Positions 1 to 6,471 of a stretch of DNA of 6,852 nucleotides are shown one piece after another (position 1 is the first letter of the stretch; every line of letters begins with the position of its first letter). The notes under the pieces were generated by a model. The model had not been told where the DNA came from. It made no database searches and saw nothing but the letters and a program-made list of their open reading frames with translations. Source of the stretch: Burkholderiales bacterium. GTDB taxonomy: Bacteria; Pseudomonadota; Gammaproteobacteria; Burkholderiales; Burkholderiaceae_B. The stretch covers positions 1 to 6,852 of the forward strand of contig SXZD01000297.1 of the NCBI GenBank assembly GCA_005788065.1. The letters run 5' to 3'. A program made the position numbers and the translations under genes.

Positions 1-656
1 AAGGTCAGGGCCCTGAGCACTCGTCCGCACGTCTTGAGCGCTTCCTGCAACTGTGCGCGGACAACAACATCCAAGTGTGCCAACCCACCACAGCGTCCCA
101 GATTTTCCATCTTCTGCGTCGTCAGGTCATCCGCCTGTTCCGCAAGCCGCTGGTCATCATGACGCCCAAGTCGCTGCTGCGCCTGAAAGACGCAACCAGC
201 CCATTGACAGAGTTCTATCGCGGCTCTTTCCAGACGGTCATTCCCGAGACGGAAGAGGTCGAGGCCAATAAGGTCAAGCGTATCGTGGTGTGCTCCGGCA
301 AGGTGTATTACGACCTGGCCAATGCACGTCGCGATCGTGCGCACAAAGACGTGGTCATCCTGCGTCTGGAACAACTGTATCCGTTCCCGCACAAGGCGCT
401 GGCCAACGAGTTCAAGAAGTATCCCAACGCAACGGAAGTCGTGTGGTGTCAGGACGAACCGCAAAACCAGGGCGCCTGGTTCCAGATTCAGCACAACATT
501 CTGGAAAACATGACAGACGGCCAAAAGCTTGCATACGCGGGCCGTCCGGCCTCTGCCTCACCGGCAGTCGGTTACCACGCGAAACACGTTGAACAGCAAA
601 AGGCGCTCATCGATGCAGCCTTCGCGAAGCTCAAGGGCTTTGTGGTGACGAAATAA
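1..656 (+). CDS. sucA: 2-oxoglutarate dehydrogenase E1 component, 3' part
   Basis: This is the last 217 residues of SucA (also called OdhA), the thiamine-diphosphate E1 subunit that decarboxylates 2-oxoglutarate and passes the succinyl group to the E2 lipoyl arm. The reading frame is open from base 3 and stops at TAA 654-656; the start lies outside the window. The visible part begins GQGPEHSSARLERFLQLC, a hallmark of the C-terminal transketolase-like region, followed by PTTASQIFHLLRRQ, KPLVIMTPKSLLR, the WCQDEPQNQGAW block and the closing GYHAKHVEQQKALIDAAF segment. These occur in the order and spacing expected for E1o proteins of about 950 residues. It is the first of three closely spaced genes, with sucB starting 33 bases after its stop, so co-transcription is expected. 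No frameshift or premature stop is seen. The family assignment is very secure. Confidence 0.97.
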   Translation, partial: GQGPEHSSARLERFLQLCADNNIQVCQPTTASQIFHLLRRQVIRLFRKPLVIMTPKSLLRLKDATSPLTEFYRGSFQTVIPETEEVEANKVKRIVVCSGKVYYDLANARRDRAHKDVVILRLEQLYPFPHKALANEFKKYPNATEVVWCQDEPQNQGAWFQIQHNILENMTDGQKLAYAGRPASASPAVGYHAKHVEQQKALIDAAFAKLKGFVVTK

Positions 657-689
657 GAAGAAACGTGCTGAATAAAAGGATAGATCAAA

Positions 690-1961
690 ATGTCAATCAT
701 TGAAGTTGTTGTGCCCCAGTTGTCCGAGTCCGTCGCAGAAGCGACTCTCCTGTCATGGCACAAAAAAGTGGGTGAAGCAGTCAAGCGCGACGAAAACCTC
801 GTCGATATCGAAACCGATAAGGTGGTGCTCGAAGTGCCTGCCCCGCAAGCTGGTGTCATTACCGAGCTGGTAGTCGGCGATGGCGGCACCGTCGTGTCAG
901 GGCAGTTGATTGCCAAGATCGATACCGCTGCAACAGCGGGAGCTCCGGCACCTGCAGCCGCTGCGCCCGCTCCGGCGGCAGCCGCACCTGCTCCCGTTGC
1001 AGCCGCGCCTGCATCTACATCAGCCGCAGGTGTTGCCATGCCGGCAGCAGCCAAAATGCTGGCAGAAAACAACCTGAGCGCAGGACAAATTGCCGGAACC
1101 GGAAAGGATGGACGCGTAACCAAGGGCGACGTGATTGCCGCTGTTGCCGGTGGCGCAAAGCCAGCCGCCGCACCGGCACCCGCTGCGAAGCCTGCGGCTG
1201 CAGCAGCCCCTGCACTGCCTGACGTGAAAGCACCGATCGATTTCGGAGCCCTCATCGACGGTCGCCCCGAACAACGCGTTCCCATGAGCCGTCTGCGTGC
1301 ACGTGTTGCAGAACGTCTGGTGCAATCGCAGTCCACCAACGCCATTTTGACGACCTTCAACGAGGTCAACATGGCACCGGTCATGGAGCTGCGCAACAAG
1401 TACAAAGACCGCTTCGAAAAAGAACACGGCGTGAAACTTGGCTTCATGTCGTTCTTCGTTAAGGCTGCGGTGCATGCCCTGAAAAAGTATCCCATCCTGA
1501 ACGCATCGGTGGACGGCAACGACATCGTGTACCACGGTTACTTCGACATCGGTGTTGCGGTGGGCTCGCCACGGGGCCTGGTGGTTCCCGTGCTGCGTAA
1601 CGCTGACCAGCTCAGCCTTTCCGACATCGAAGCCAAAATTGCAGAGTTCGGCAACAAGGCCAAGGACGGCAAGCTCTCCATCGAGGAACTGACAGGCGGT
1701 ACCTTCTCCATCTCCAACGGTGGCGTGTTTGGTTCCATGCTGTCGACTCCCATCATCAACCCGCCGCAGTCCGCCATTCTGGGCGTGCACGCCACGAAGG
1801 ACCGTGCGGTGGTAGAGAACGGACAGATCGTCATTCGTCCGATGAACTACCTGGCCATGTCTTACGACCACCGTATCATTGACGGTCGCGAAGCGGTGCT
1901 GGGCCTGGTGGCCATGAAAGAAGCGCTGGAAGACCCGGCGCGTCTGCTGCTGAATATCTGA
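690..1961 (+). CDS. sucB: dihydrolipoyl succinyltransferase (E2 of 2-oxoglutarate dehydrogenase)
   Basis: A complete 423-residue E2 core subunit (SucB/OdhB) that moves the succinyl group from its lipoyl arm to CoA. Residues 1-78 form one lipoyl domain with the lipoylated lysine in IETDKV (K44). Residues about 79-114 are an Ala/Pro-rich swinging linker. Residues about 116-152 are the E3-binding peripheral domain (AMPAAAKMLAENN to GRVTKGDVIAAV). A second Ala/Pro linker covers about 154-178, and the catalytic acyltransferase domain runs from about 195 to 423. The active-site motif is SYDHRIIDGR, with H394 and D398. The RVPMSRLRARVAERL entry motif and the length are normal for a single-lipoyl succinyltransferase. 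The ATG at 690 follows AAAAGGA (674-680) with a 9-base spacer. The lpdA start lies 13 bases after the stop, so E2 and E3 are probably made from one message. Confidence 0.97.
   Translation: MSIIEVVVPQLSESVAEATLLSWHKKVGEAVKRDENLVDIETDKVVLEVPAPQAGVITELVVGDGGTVVSGQLIAKIDTAATAGAPAPAAAAPAPAAAAPAPVAAAPASTSAAGVAMPAAAKMLAENNLSAGQIAGTGKDGRVTKGDVIAAVAGGAKPAAAPAPAAKPAAAAAPALPDVKAPIDFGALIDGRPEQRVPMSRLRARVAERLVQSQSTNAILTTFNEVNMAPVMELRNKYKDRFEKEHGVKLGFMSFFVKAAVHALKKYPILNASVDGNDIVYHGYFDIGVAVGSPRGLVVPVLRNADQLSLSDIEAKIAEFGNKAKDGKLSIEELTGGTFSISNGGVFGSMLSTPIINPPQSAILGVHATKDRAVVENGQIVIRPMNYLAMSYDHRIIDGREAVLGLVAMKEALEDPARLLLNI
945..1010 (+). repeat. degenerate 21-base repeat coding the first Ala/Pro linker of SucB
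   Basis: About three units of a 21-base period encode residues 86-107 of SucB with a heptad pattern close to PAPAAAA, PAPAAAA, PAPVAAA. The DNA copies are not identical, because alanine and proline codons vary between units. It is therefore an old coding repeat rather than a fresh tandem array. Such linkers let the lipoyl domain swing between the E1, E2 and E3 active sites, and their length often differs between related strains. Confidence 0.7.
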
Positions 1962-1974
1962 GGGGCACATCATC

Positions 1975-3417
1975 ATGAGTCAGAATTTTGATGTGCTGGT
2001 CATTGGTGCCGGCCCTGGCGGCTATATTGCCGCCATACGGGCAGGACAGTTGGGCATGAGCGTTGCCTGCGTCGAGGGTAATGCCTACGACGACCCCAAG
2101 GGCGAACCGCGTCTGGGTGGCACCTGCCTGAACGTCGGTTGCATTCCTTCCAAGGCCCTGCTGGCGTCGTCCGAGGAGTTCGAGAAGATTGCGCACCACG
2201 CAGCCGATCATGGCATCACGGTAAAGGGTGCCAGCATCGATGTGGGCAAGATGATTGCCCGCAAAGACGGCATTGTCGGCAAGATGACCGGCGGTATCCA
2301 GTACCTGTTCAAGAAGAACAAGGTAACGCTGCTCAAGGGTTATGCCAGTTTGGCAGGCAAGGTAGAGGGCGGCGGCTTCAAGGTCGACGTGAAGGCGGCC
2401 GACGGCAGCGTCACCAGCGCAGTGGCCAAGAACGTCATTATTGCGTCCGGCTCCAAGGCGCGGCATCTGCCCGGCATTCCGGTGGATAACACCACCATCT
2501 GTGACAATGAAGGTGCGCTGAAGTTTGGCGATACGCCCAAGCGTCTGGGTGTCATTGGTGCGGGGGTGATCGGTCTGGAACTGGGCTCGGTATGGCGCCG
2601 TCTCGGTGCCGAAGTCACCGTGCTGGAAGCGCTCCCCAATTTCCTTGCAGCCTGCGACGAGTCTGTCAGCAAGGAGATGCTCAAGATCTTCAAGGGTCAG
2701 GGGCTGTCCATCAATCTGGGGGTGAAGATCGGCGAAGTTAAAGCCGGCAAGAAAGGTGTCACCGTCAACTATACCGACGCAGAGGGCAAGGCGCAGGTAT
2801 TGGACTGCGACAAACTCATTGTCTCGGTGGGTCGTGTTCCTTACACCGATGGACTTAACCTTGACACCGTGGGCCTGAAGACCAATGAGCGCGGCATGAT
2901 TGATGTCGATGCCCATTGCCAGACGCTGGTTTCAGGCATCTACGCCATCGGTGACGTGGTTCGTGGCGCCATGCTCGCACACAAGGCGGAGGAAGAGGGC
3001 GTCATGGTTGCAGAGATCATTGCAGGGCAAAAAGGCCACTGCAATTACGATGCCATTCCATGGGTCATCTACACCTCGCCCGAAGTCGCATGGGTGGGCA
3101 AGACCGAACAGGACCTCAAAGCGGCTGGACGCGCTTACAAAGCCGGTCAGTTCCCTTTCATGGCCAATGGCCGTGCGCTGGGTCAGGGCGATTCACAAGG
3201 CTTTGTGAAAGTGTTGGCCGATGCCAAGACTGACGAAGTGCTGGGTGTCCATATCATCAATAGCCACGCATCCGATTTGATTGCGGAGGCTGTGATGGCG
3301 ATGGAGTTCAAGGCCTCGTCGGAAGACATCGGGCGCATCTGTCACGCACACCCCAGTTTGTCTGAGGTGGTGAAAGAAGCCGCTCTGGCTTGCGACAAGC
3401 GTCAGTTGAACATGTAA
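1975..3417 (+). CDS. lpdA: dihydrolipoyl dehydrogenase (E3)
   Basis: A complete 480-residue FAD-dependent disulfide oxidoreductase that re-oxidises the dihydrolipoyl arm of E2 and reduces NAD+. Visible motifs, in order, are the FAD Rossmann loop GAGPGGY near residues 11-17; the redox-active disulfide in GGTCLNVGCIPSK (C51 and C56); the NAD-binding GAGVIG at 195-200; the second FAD contact YAIGDV with D327; and the dimer-interface catalytic pair in HAHPSLSE (H459 and E464). All key residues are present and the length is typical. The ATG at 1975 is 13 bases after the sucB stop, with a GAGGGG sequence overlapping that stop as a plausible ribosome site. The position directly behind sucA and sucB marks it as the E3 of this complex, although E3 enzymes can also serve pyruvate dehydrogenase and glycine cleavage. 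The EGNAYDDPKGEPRLGG insertion before the disulfide fits the betaproteobacterial type. Confidence 0.97.
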   Translation: MSQNFDVLVIGAGPGGYIAAIRAGQLGMSVACVEGNAYDDPKGEPRLGGTCLNVGCIPSKALLASSEEFEKIAHHAADHGITVKGASIDVGKMIARKDGIVGKMTGGIQYLFKKNKVTLLKGYASLAGKVEGGGFKVDVKAADGSVTSAVAKNVIIASGSKARHLPGIPVDNTTICDNEGALKFGDTPKRLGVIGAGVIGLELGSVWRRLGAEVTVLEALPNFLAACDESVSKEMLKIFKGQGLSINLGVKIGEVKAGKKGVTVNYTDAEGKAQVLDCDKLIVSVGRVPYTDGLNLDTVGLKTNERGMIDVDAHCQTLVSGIYAIGDVVRGAMLAHKAEEEGVMVAEIIAGQKGHCNYDAIPWVIYTSPEVAWVGKTEQDLKAAGRAYKAGQFPFMANGRALGQGDSQGFVKVLADAKTDEVLGVHIINSHASDLIAEAVMAMEFKASSEDIGRICHAHPSLSEVVKEAALACDKRQLNM

Positions 3418-3433
3418 CGCCAGCGACGGTTTG

Positions 3434-3458
3434 CAGGCGCTGGTCAGACCAGCGCCTG
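3434..3458 (+). other. perfect 11-bp hairpin between lpdA and zapE
   Basis: CAGGCGCTGGT and ACCAGCGCCTG form a perfect 11-base-pair inverted repeat around a 3-base loop (CAG), starting 16 bases after the lpdA stop. The stem is GC-rich and very stable, but what follows (TATCGGATTCGG) is not a T tract, so it does not meet the usual standard for a Rho-independent terminator. It could be a weak terminator or attenuator between the TCA operon and zapE. It could also be an RNA stabiliser protecting the 3' end of the sucA-sucB-lpdA message. It ends 17 bases before the preferred zapE start. Confidence 0.75.
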
Positions 3459-3475
3459 TATCGGATTCGGTTATC

Positions 3476-4570
3476 GTGAGCGTAATCAAATTCTACGAAG
3501 AAACACTGAGGCTGCGAGGCTTCACGGCTGATGCCGCGCAGCGGCAGGCCATCGAGCGCCTGCAGGAGCTACACGAGGGCTTTGTTGACTTCAAGGAAAA
3601 ACGCAGCAACGTTTTCAAAAAGTTTTTTCTGCATCCTGATGTTCCAAAGGGCGTATACCTGTGGGGTGGTGTAGGGCGCGGAAAAAGTTTTTTGATGGAT
3701 TGCTTTTACTCCGCTTGCACGCTGAATCGAAAAACGCGCTTGCACTTCCACGAGTTCATGCGGGGTGTGCATGCAGAACTTGACACGCTCAAGGGTGTGG
3801 TTGACCCGCTCGATGAGGTTGCGAATCGGCTCTCCAAACGCTATCGATTGATCTGCTTTGACGAGTTTCATGTCTCCGACATCGCAGATGCGATGATCCT
3901 CTATCGATTACTCAATAGCTTGTTTGAACGTGGCGTCACCTTCGTGATGACATCGAACTACATGCCCGACATGCTCTATCCCAATGGCTTGCACCGCGAC
4001 CGCATGTTGCCTGCCATCGAACTCATCAAAGAGAACCTTGATGTTCTGAATGTGGACGCGGGTACCGATTATCGTCGCAGGTCACTGCAGAACGTCAATA
4101 CCTATCACTGCCCGATTGTTCCGCAGCAAACGGATGTCTCTCTGTTGAAATCTTTCAAGGGTATTGCAGAAGCCCTTGAAGAAGATCCGGTCATTGAAAT
4201 CGAGGCACGGCAGATTCGCGCACTGCGCCGTGCCGGTGGTGTGATCTGGTTTGATTTTCAGACACTGTGTGGCGGACCCCGTTCGCAGAACGATTATCTG
4301 GAAATTGCCACACGCTTCCACACCGTCATTTTGTCCAATATTCCGCGCATGGGTGCCGGCATGGCCTCTGAGGCGCGCCGCTTCACCTGGTTGATCGACG
4401 TCTTCTACGACCACAAAACCAAGCTCATCATGTCGGCAGAGGTAGAACCGGAGGCGCTGTATACCGAGGGGGCCATGGCGCATGAATTTTTCCGCACCGT
4501 CAGCCGCATTGTAGAGATGCAGACGCAGGAGTATCAGGATGAACCACGCCGCTTGGTGGGGGCGTTTTAG
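3476..4570 (+). CDS. zapE: cell division protein ZapE (AFG1-like P-loop ATPase)
   Basis: A 364-residue AFG1/LACE1-type ATPase. In E. coli, ZapE associates with the Z ring and destabilises FtsZ polymers in an ATP-dependent way. Residues 65-71 (GVGRGKS, K70) are the Walker A loop inside VYLWGGVGRGKSFLMD. Walker B is LICFDEF with D129 and E130, followed by the family-typical HVSDIADAMIL. A sensor-like TSN lies at 159-161, HRDRMLPAIELI follows with candidate finger arginines R174 and R176, and the family C-terminal motif is RRFTWLIDVFYD. I chose the GTG at 3476 because homologues begin close to the KFYEETLRLRGF segment. The TTG at 3431 is also in frame but would add 15 residues encoded by the hairpin, with no family likeness. 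The ribosome site is weak (GGAT or CGG upstream). Linkage behind lpdA is common in Burkholderiales. Confidence 0.93.
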   Translation: MSVIKFYEETLRLRGFTADAAQRQAIERLQELHEGFVDFKEKRSNVFKKFFLHPDVPKGVYLWGGVGRGKSFLMDCFYSACTLNRKTRLHFHEFMRGVHAELDTLKGVVDPLDEVANRLSKRYRLICFDEFHVSDIADAMILYRLLNSLFERGVTFVMTSNYMPDMLYPNGLHRDRMLPAIELIKENLDVLNVDAGTDYRRRSLQNVNTYHCPIVPQQTDVSLLKSFKGIAEALEEDPVIEIEARQIRALRRAGGVIWFDFQTLCGGPRSQNDYLEIATRFHTVILSNIPRMGAGMASEARRFTWLIDVFYDHKTKLIMSAEVEPEALYTEGAMAHEFFRTVSRIVEMQTQEYQDEPRRLVGAF

Positions 4571-4757
4571 ACCTTCAAGCAGCACTTTGAAAATCAAACC
4601 GCGCCGTCGTACATCCATCTGTTCTGTGAAAGCTCAGTCTACATTGAGCAAGAATGATCCGACTCAGGATATTCCCGAATATTTCCTTCAGCAAAACAGA
4701 TCCGTTCTGTACGCCTCTGGAACCAAACCGCCTTCTTTCAACACTCAGCCCATGTAA
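4539..4757 (+). CDS. possible small protein overlapping the end of zapE
   Basis: A 72-codon open frame begins at ATG 4539, 32 bases inside the end of zapE, and stops at TAA 4755-4757. In its favour, AGGAG at 4527-4531 sits 7 bases before the ATG, which would allow translational coupling with zapE. The part beyond zapE reads like ordinary protein (DIPEYFLQQNRSVLYASG). Against it, the first third is forced by zapE codons in another frame and is an odd Trp/Arg/Ser-rich stretch. The product is short and no domain is recognised. It could also be the eroded end of a former gene. I rate it as unproven. Confidence 0.25.
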   Translation: MNHAAWWGRFRPSSSTLKIKPRRRTSICSVKAQSTLSKNDPTQDIPEYFLQQNRSVLYASGTKPPSFNTQPM

Positions 4758-4847
4758 TTGATCTGTGCAAGTGGTCTACGCAGGCCGCTTTGACTTCTCA
4801 ACTACAGGTACGCATACGCGTGTTGAAAACTTTTACTGGAGGTCATC
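4571..4847 (+). other. 277-base gap between zapE and the 177-residue orphan gene
   Basis: Apart from the tail of the doubtful 72-codon frame, I see no gene here. There is no clear Rho-independent terminator for zapE: TTCAA and TTGAA at about 4574-4590 form only a 5-base-pair stem without a T run. A short ACAGA/TCTGT inverted repeat near 4696-4710 is too small to interpret. The last 60 bases carry the probable promoter and ribosome site of the next gene. Confidence 0.5.
4790..4818 (+). promoter_or_regulatory. weak candidate sigma-70 promoter for the 4848 gene
   Basis: TTGACT at 4790-4795 matches the -35 consensus in five of six positions. It is followed after 17 bases by CATACG at 4813-4818, which shares only the central ATA with TATAAT. 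Spacing and position (about 30 bases before the ATG) fit, but the -10 is poor, so a regulated or non-sigma-70 promoter is possible. I found no PIP box or other named operator. Confidence 0.3.
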
Positions 4848-5381
4848 ATGGGAATTGAATCTGTTGCAAACTTTCGTAGCTACGGTTTTCGCAAAAATAT
4901 GGACGAAGCATCTGCGCATCTGACGGCCAATGCGCAGACCTCTTCCGGCAAGGCTGAACAGGCAACATCGAAAGATCGTTTGTCGACCGCCAAAAAGAAT
5001 GTGTTGGGATTTGCAAAGGCACTTCTGAAGAGCGCAGGCGACTTTGCGTTGGACAGGGTTGTCGGTGCTGGTGTGGCAGTTGGCGCTGTCAATCTGGAAA
5101 ATGCGCCAATGATCAAACAAATAATAAAAAACGCTGCAACAATGACTGTTCGTTATATCTACATTGACGGGCCTAAGCGCATGGCCGATATCTACGTAGG
5201 GAAGCACAACGGATCTCCAGAAAAAACACTGAGGTGGAAGGCTGTCTACCGTGCGTTTCAGGCGCTTTCTGCGCTACATCCCTTAGCAGCTCCATCAATT
5301 GCGCTCATCGACTTGGGCACGCAGTTGATAGAACGCCAGCGTACGAAAGCATTTCTGGCGAAGCATGCCAAAGCAAGCTGA
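4848..5381 (+). CDS. hypothetical basic 177-residue protein
   Basis: I do not recognise this protein. It has 177 residues, no cysteine, and is strongly basic (about 26 Lys+Arg against 13 Asp+Glu). Residues 1-50 are polar and rich in Ser, Thr, Ala and Gln, with no signal peptide, and look flexible. Residues 51-100 look helical and include a short hydrophobic Gly/Ala/Val stretch (about 67-82) that is too short and broken to call a membrane span. A central VRYIYIDGPKRMADIYVG segment (101-118) is followed by helical segments to the C-terminus. The ATG at 4848 is well supported by GGAGGT at 4838-4843. A good terminator follows 31 bases after the stop, so it appears to be a single-gene transcript. 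It points toward the membrane-protein gene at 5521-6210. A secreted or host-directed role is possible from the polar N-terminus and orphan status, but this is inference only. Confidence 0.75.
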   Translation: MGIESVANFRSYGFRKNMDEASAHLTANAQTSSGKAEQATSKDRLSTAKKNVLGFAKALLKSAGDFALDRVVGAGVAVGAVNLENAPMIKQIIKNAATMTVRYIYIDGPKRMADIYVGKHNGSPEKTLRWKAVYRAFQALSALHPLAAPSIALIDLGTQLIERQRTKAFLAKHAKAS

Positions 5382-5412
5382 TGCACAAGGGGAAGTCTTG
5401 AAGCATCCAGAA

Positions 5413-5451
5413 GGGGGGCGATACCTTCAACCCCCCGTTTGTTGTCTTGTT
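5413..5451 (+). terminator. Rho-independent terminator after the 177-residue gene
   Basis: GGGGGG (5413-5418) pairs with CCCCCC (5431-5436) around a 12-base loop, and is followed by a T-rich tail, GTTTGTTGTCTTGTT (5437-5451). An alternative GAAGG/CCTTC pairing (5410-5414 with 5424-5428) would compete with this stem. The T-rich side lies on the + strand only, so it serves the gene ending at 5381. The convergent gene ending at 5521 shows no comparable terminator; the best I see is a 5-base-pair TTCGC/GCGAA stem near 5479-5496. Confidence 0.7.
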
Positions 5452-5520
5452 CTACCTTGAGTCATGGCTGTCTGGATCTTCGCCTTAAAGTGCGAAAGCC
5501 GGACGAGCAAGTGACGAATT

Positions 5521-6210
5521 TCAAACACTACCGTTGTTTTGGGATATCGCGCCATTGTATTGCTCGTCCGTCACCCAAGGGGTATCCGTTTCTCTCCAGC
5601 GTCTTACGTCGTCGGGCTCTGGAAGATCAGGGAACGGTTGTCCGCTTGCTTTTTGCTTCAAGCCCGTCACAAACTCGTCTGTACTTCCGCATATGATCAC
5701 TGCACCCGCCAAGAGTAGGACGGCAGCCCCTGTGAGGGTGAGCGCGACCGCTACAATCATGCCGGGGCTATTTGCGCAATGCTTGATCGATGCGATCGAA
5801 TTTCCTTCTGCAGTGGTATTCAAACCCGAAATCTGCGCCGGGGGGGGGAGCAAACTTTCATTTGCGTCAGACAGGGAACAATCACGATTAATGTACATTG
5901 GACCTTTACCCGAGACGCCCAGCGATGCCAACGTGATGAGCGTAGCAGACGCCGCCAGGGCTACTGATCCCAAGAGACATTGTTGACATTGCTCGCATAG
6001 ATAGTCGTACCAGTCCGGACCATAGCCGCCCCACGCACGGCGATGGGCCTGTGCAGTTGTCCGCAGAGGCCTTTCGGCTTGTCGAGCTGTACCGCCGATT
6101 GGCAACATCTCAATCGCCAGGGTGGAGGGACCTTCAACAGCAGGGCTTTGAGGAATAGGGGGCTGTATTTCAATGGTGTGATGCGGCGTGGATGCCGTTG
6201 CAGACAACAT
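5521..6210 (-). CDS. hypothetical two-pass membrane protein, candidate phase-variable gene
   Basis: A 229-residue protein that I do not recognise. Residues 1-70 are polar and rich in Pro, Ser, Thr and Ala, without a signal peptide. CEQCQQC (C72, C75, C78) comes immediately before membrane segment 1 (about 79-99). A 49-residue loop (100-148) holds C111 and C145, which could form a disulfide. Membrane segment 2 covers about 149-174, and a polar, acidic-to-mixed tail follows (175-229). Arginines are concentrated in the N-terminal and C-terminal parts, so the positive-inside rule predicts both ends in the cytoplasm and the loop outside. The ATG at 6210 is preceded by CGGAG, 5 bases upstream, in a GGAGTCATCATG context much like that of the 4848 gene. 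The loop is encoded across a run of nine C (5840-5848), which is intact in this copy and gives the full-length frame. No partner system is visible nearby. Confidence 0.75.
   Translation of the reverse strand: MLSATASTPHHTIEIQPPIPQSPAVEGPSTLAIEMLPIGGTARQAERPLRTTAQAHRRAWGGYGPDWYDYLCEQCQQCLLGSVALAASATLITLASLGVSGKGPMYINRDCSLSDANESLLPPPAQISGLNTTAEGNSIASIKHCANSPGMIVAVALTLTGAAVLLLAGAVIICGSTDEFVTGLKQKASGQPFPDLPEPDDVRRWRETDTPWVTDEQYNGAISQNNGSV
5840..5848 (-). repeat. homopolymer C9 tract inside the membrane-protein gene
   Basis: Nine G on the + strand are nine C on the coding strand. They cover the last base of Leu121, the codons of Pro122 and Pro123, and two bases of Pro124. Runs of this length are prone to slipped-strand length change and are the standard basis of phase variation in many host-associated bacteria. 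Reading the other lengths by hand, C8 gives RRRFRV and then a stop (129 residues), and C10 gives a stop after 147 residues. Both lose membrane segment 2. Confidence 0.85.
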
Positions 6211-6330
6211 GATGACTCCGTGCAGTTAACTTCAAGAGACCCAATAAAAATGGGCGGTGGACTGCGGTTCAGCTACGCTTGACCACAGACGATGAAGCGC
6301 ACGCGAGGTATGTATCAAGGAGATAACCAT

Positions 6331-6352
6331 CATCACGGCGAACACCGTGATG
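6331..6352. repeat. 8-bp inverted repeat upstream of the two-pass protein gene
   Basis: CATCACGG and CCGTGATG are exact reverse complements separated by six bases (CGAACA). The repeat sits about 120 bases upstream of the start at 6210. It has no T tract on either side, so it is not an obvious terminator. It might be an operator-like dyad or a hairpin in the leader RNA of the - strand gene, but chance is not excluded. Confidence 0.4.
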
Positions 6353-6448
6353 CTGGGTGACGGATTAACCCGGAAAGTTCAGTGAGTATCTGGCCGTGCA
6401 GAACGGAAGATGTGGCGTGAAGTTAGCTCGTCGCTGCAAATCAATGAA

Positions 6449-6471
6449 GCCCTGTAGAAAATCCACAGGGC
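6449..6471 (-). terminator. probable terminator of tex
   Basis: On the - strand, GCCCTGTGG and CTACAGGGC form a 9-base-pair stem (one G-T wobble) with a five-base loop (ATTTT). It starts 18 bases after the tex stop codon. The following - strand bases, TTCATTGATTTGC, are moderately T-rich rather than a clean T run. Position and stem strength make termination of tex the best reading, although read-through into the gene at 6210 remains possible. Confidence 0.6.

Noticed and set aside
572..1525. Long Ala-rich open frame on the - strand opposite sucB
   Set aside because: It is antisense to the Ala/Pro linkers and catalytic domain of sucB. Its alanine and glycine runs mirror GC-rich sucB codons, and it has no recognisable domain.
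1020..2916. Two long overlapping - strand frames opposite sucB and lpdA (1020-1976 and 1876-2916)
   Set aside because: Both are antisense to fully conserved genes, overlap each other, and have His/Gln/Val-rich composition typical of antisense shadows.
4871..4891. Two TTCG motifs near the start of the 4848 gene, considered as a PIP-box-like type III regulatory site
   Set aside because: They are inside the coding sequence and only about ten bases apart rather than the fifteen or sixteen expected for that element.
5439..5986. + strand frames of 85 and 150 codons opposite the two-pass membrane gene
   Set aside because: The - strand gene has the better ribosome site, two coherent membrane segments and a sensible start. 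The + strand frames lack a ribosome site and are explained as its antisense.
6310..6360. 16-residue His-rich mini-ORF (MYQGDNHHHGEHRDAG) between the orphan gene and tex
   Set aside because: The GAGG is only one base from the ATG, it overlaps the inverted repeat, and very short ORFs like this arise by chance.
6318..6417. AAGGAGATAACC followed by an 18-codon frame starting at ATC, considered as a leader peptide
   Set aside because: ATC is not a credible start here and no downstream + strand gene follows that a leader could control.
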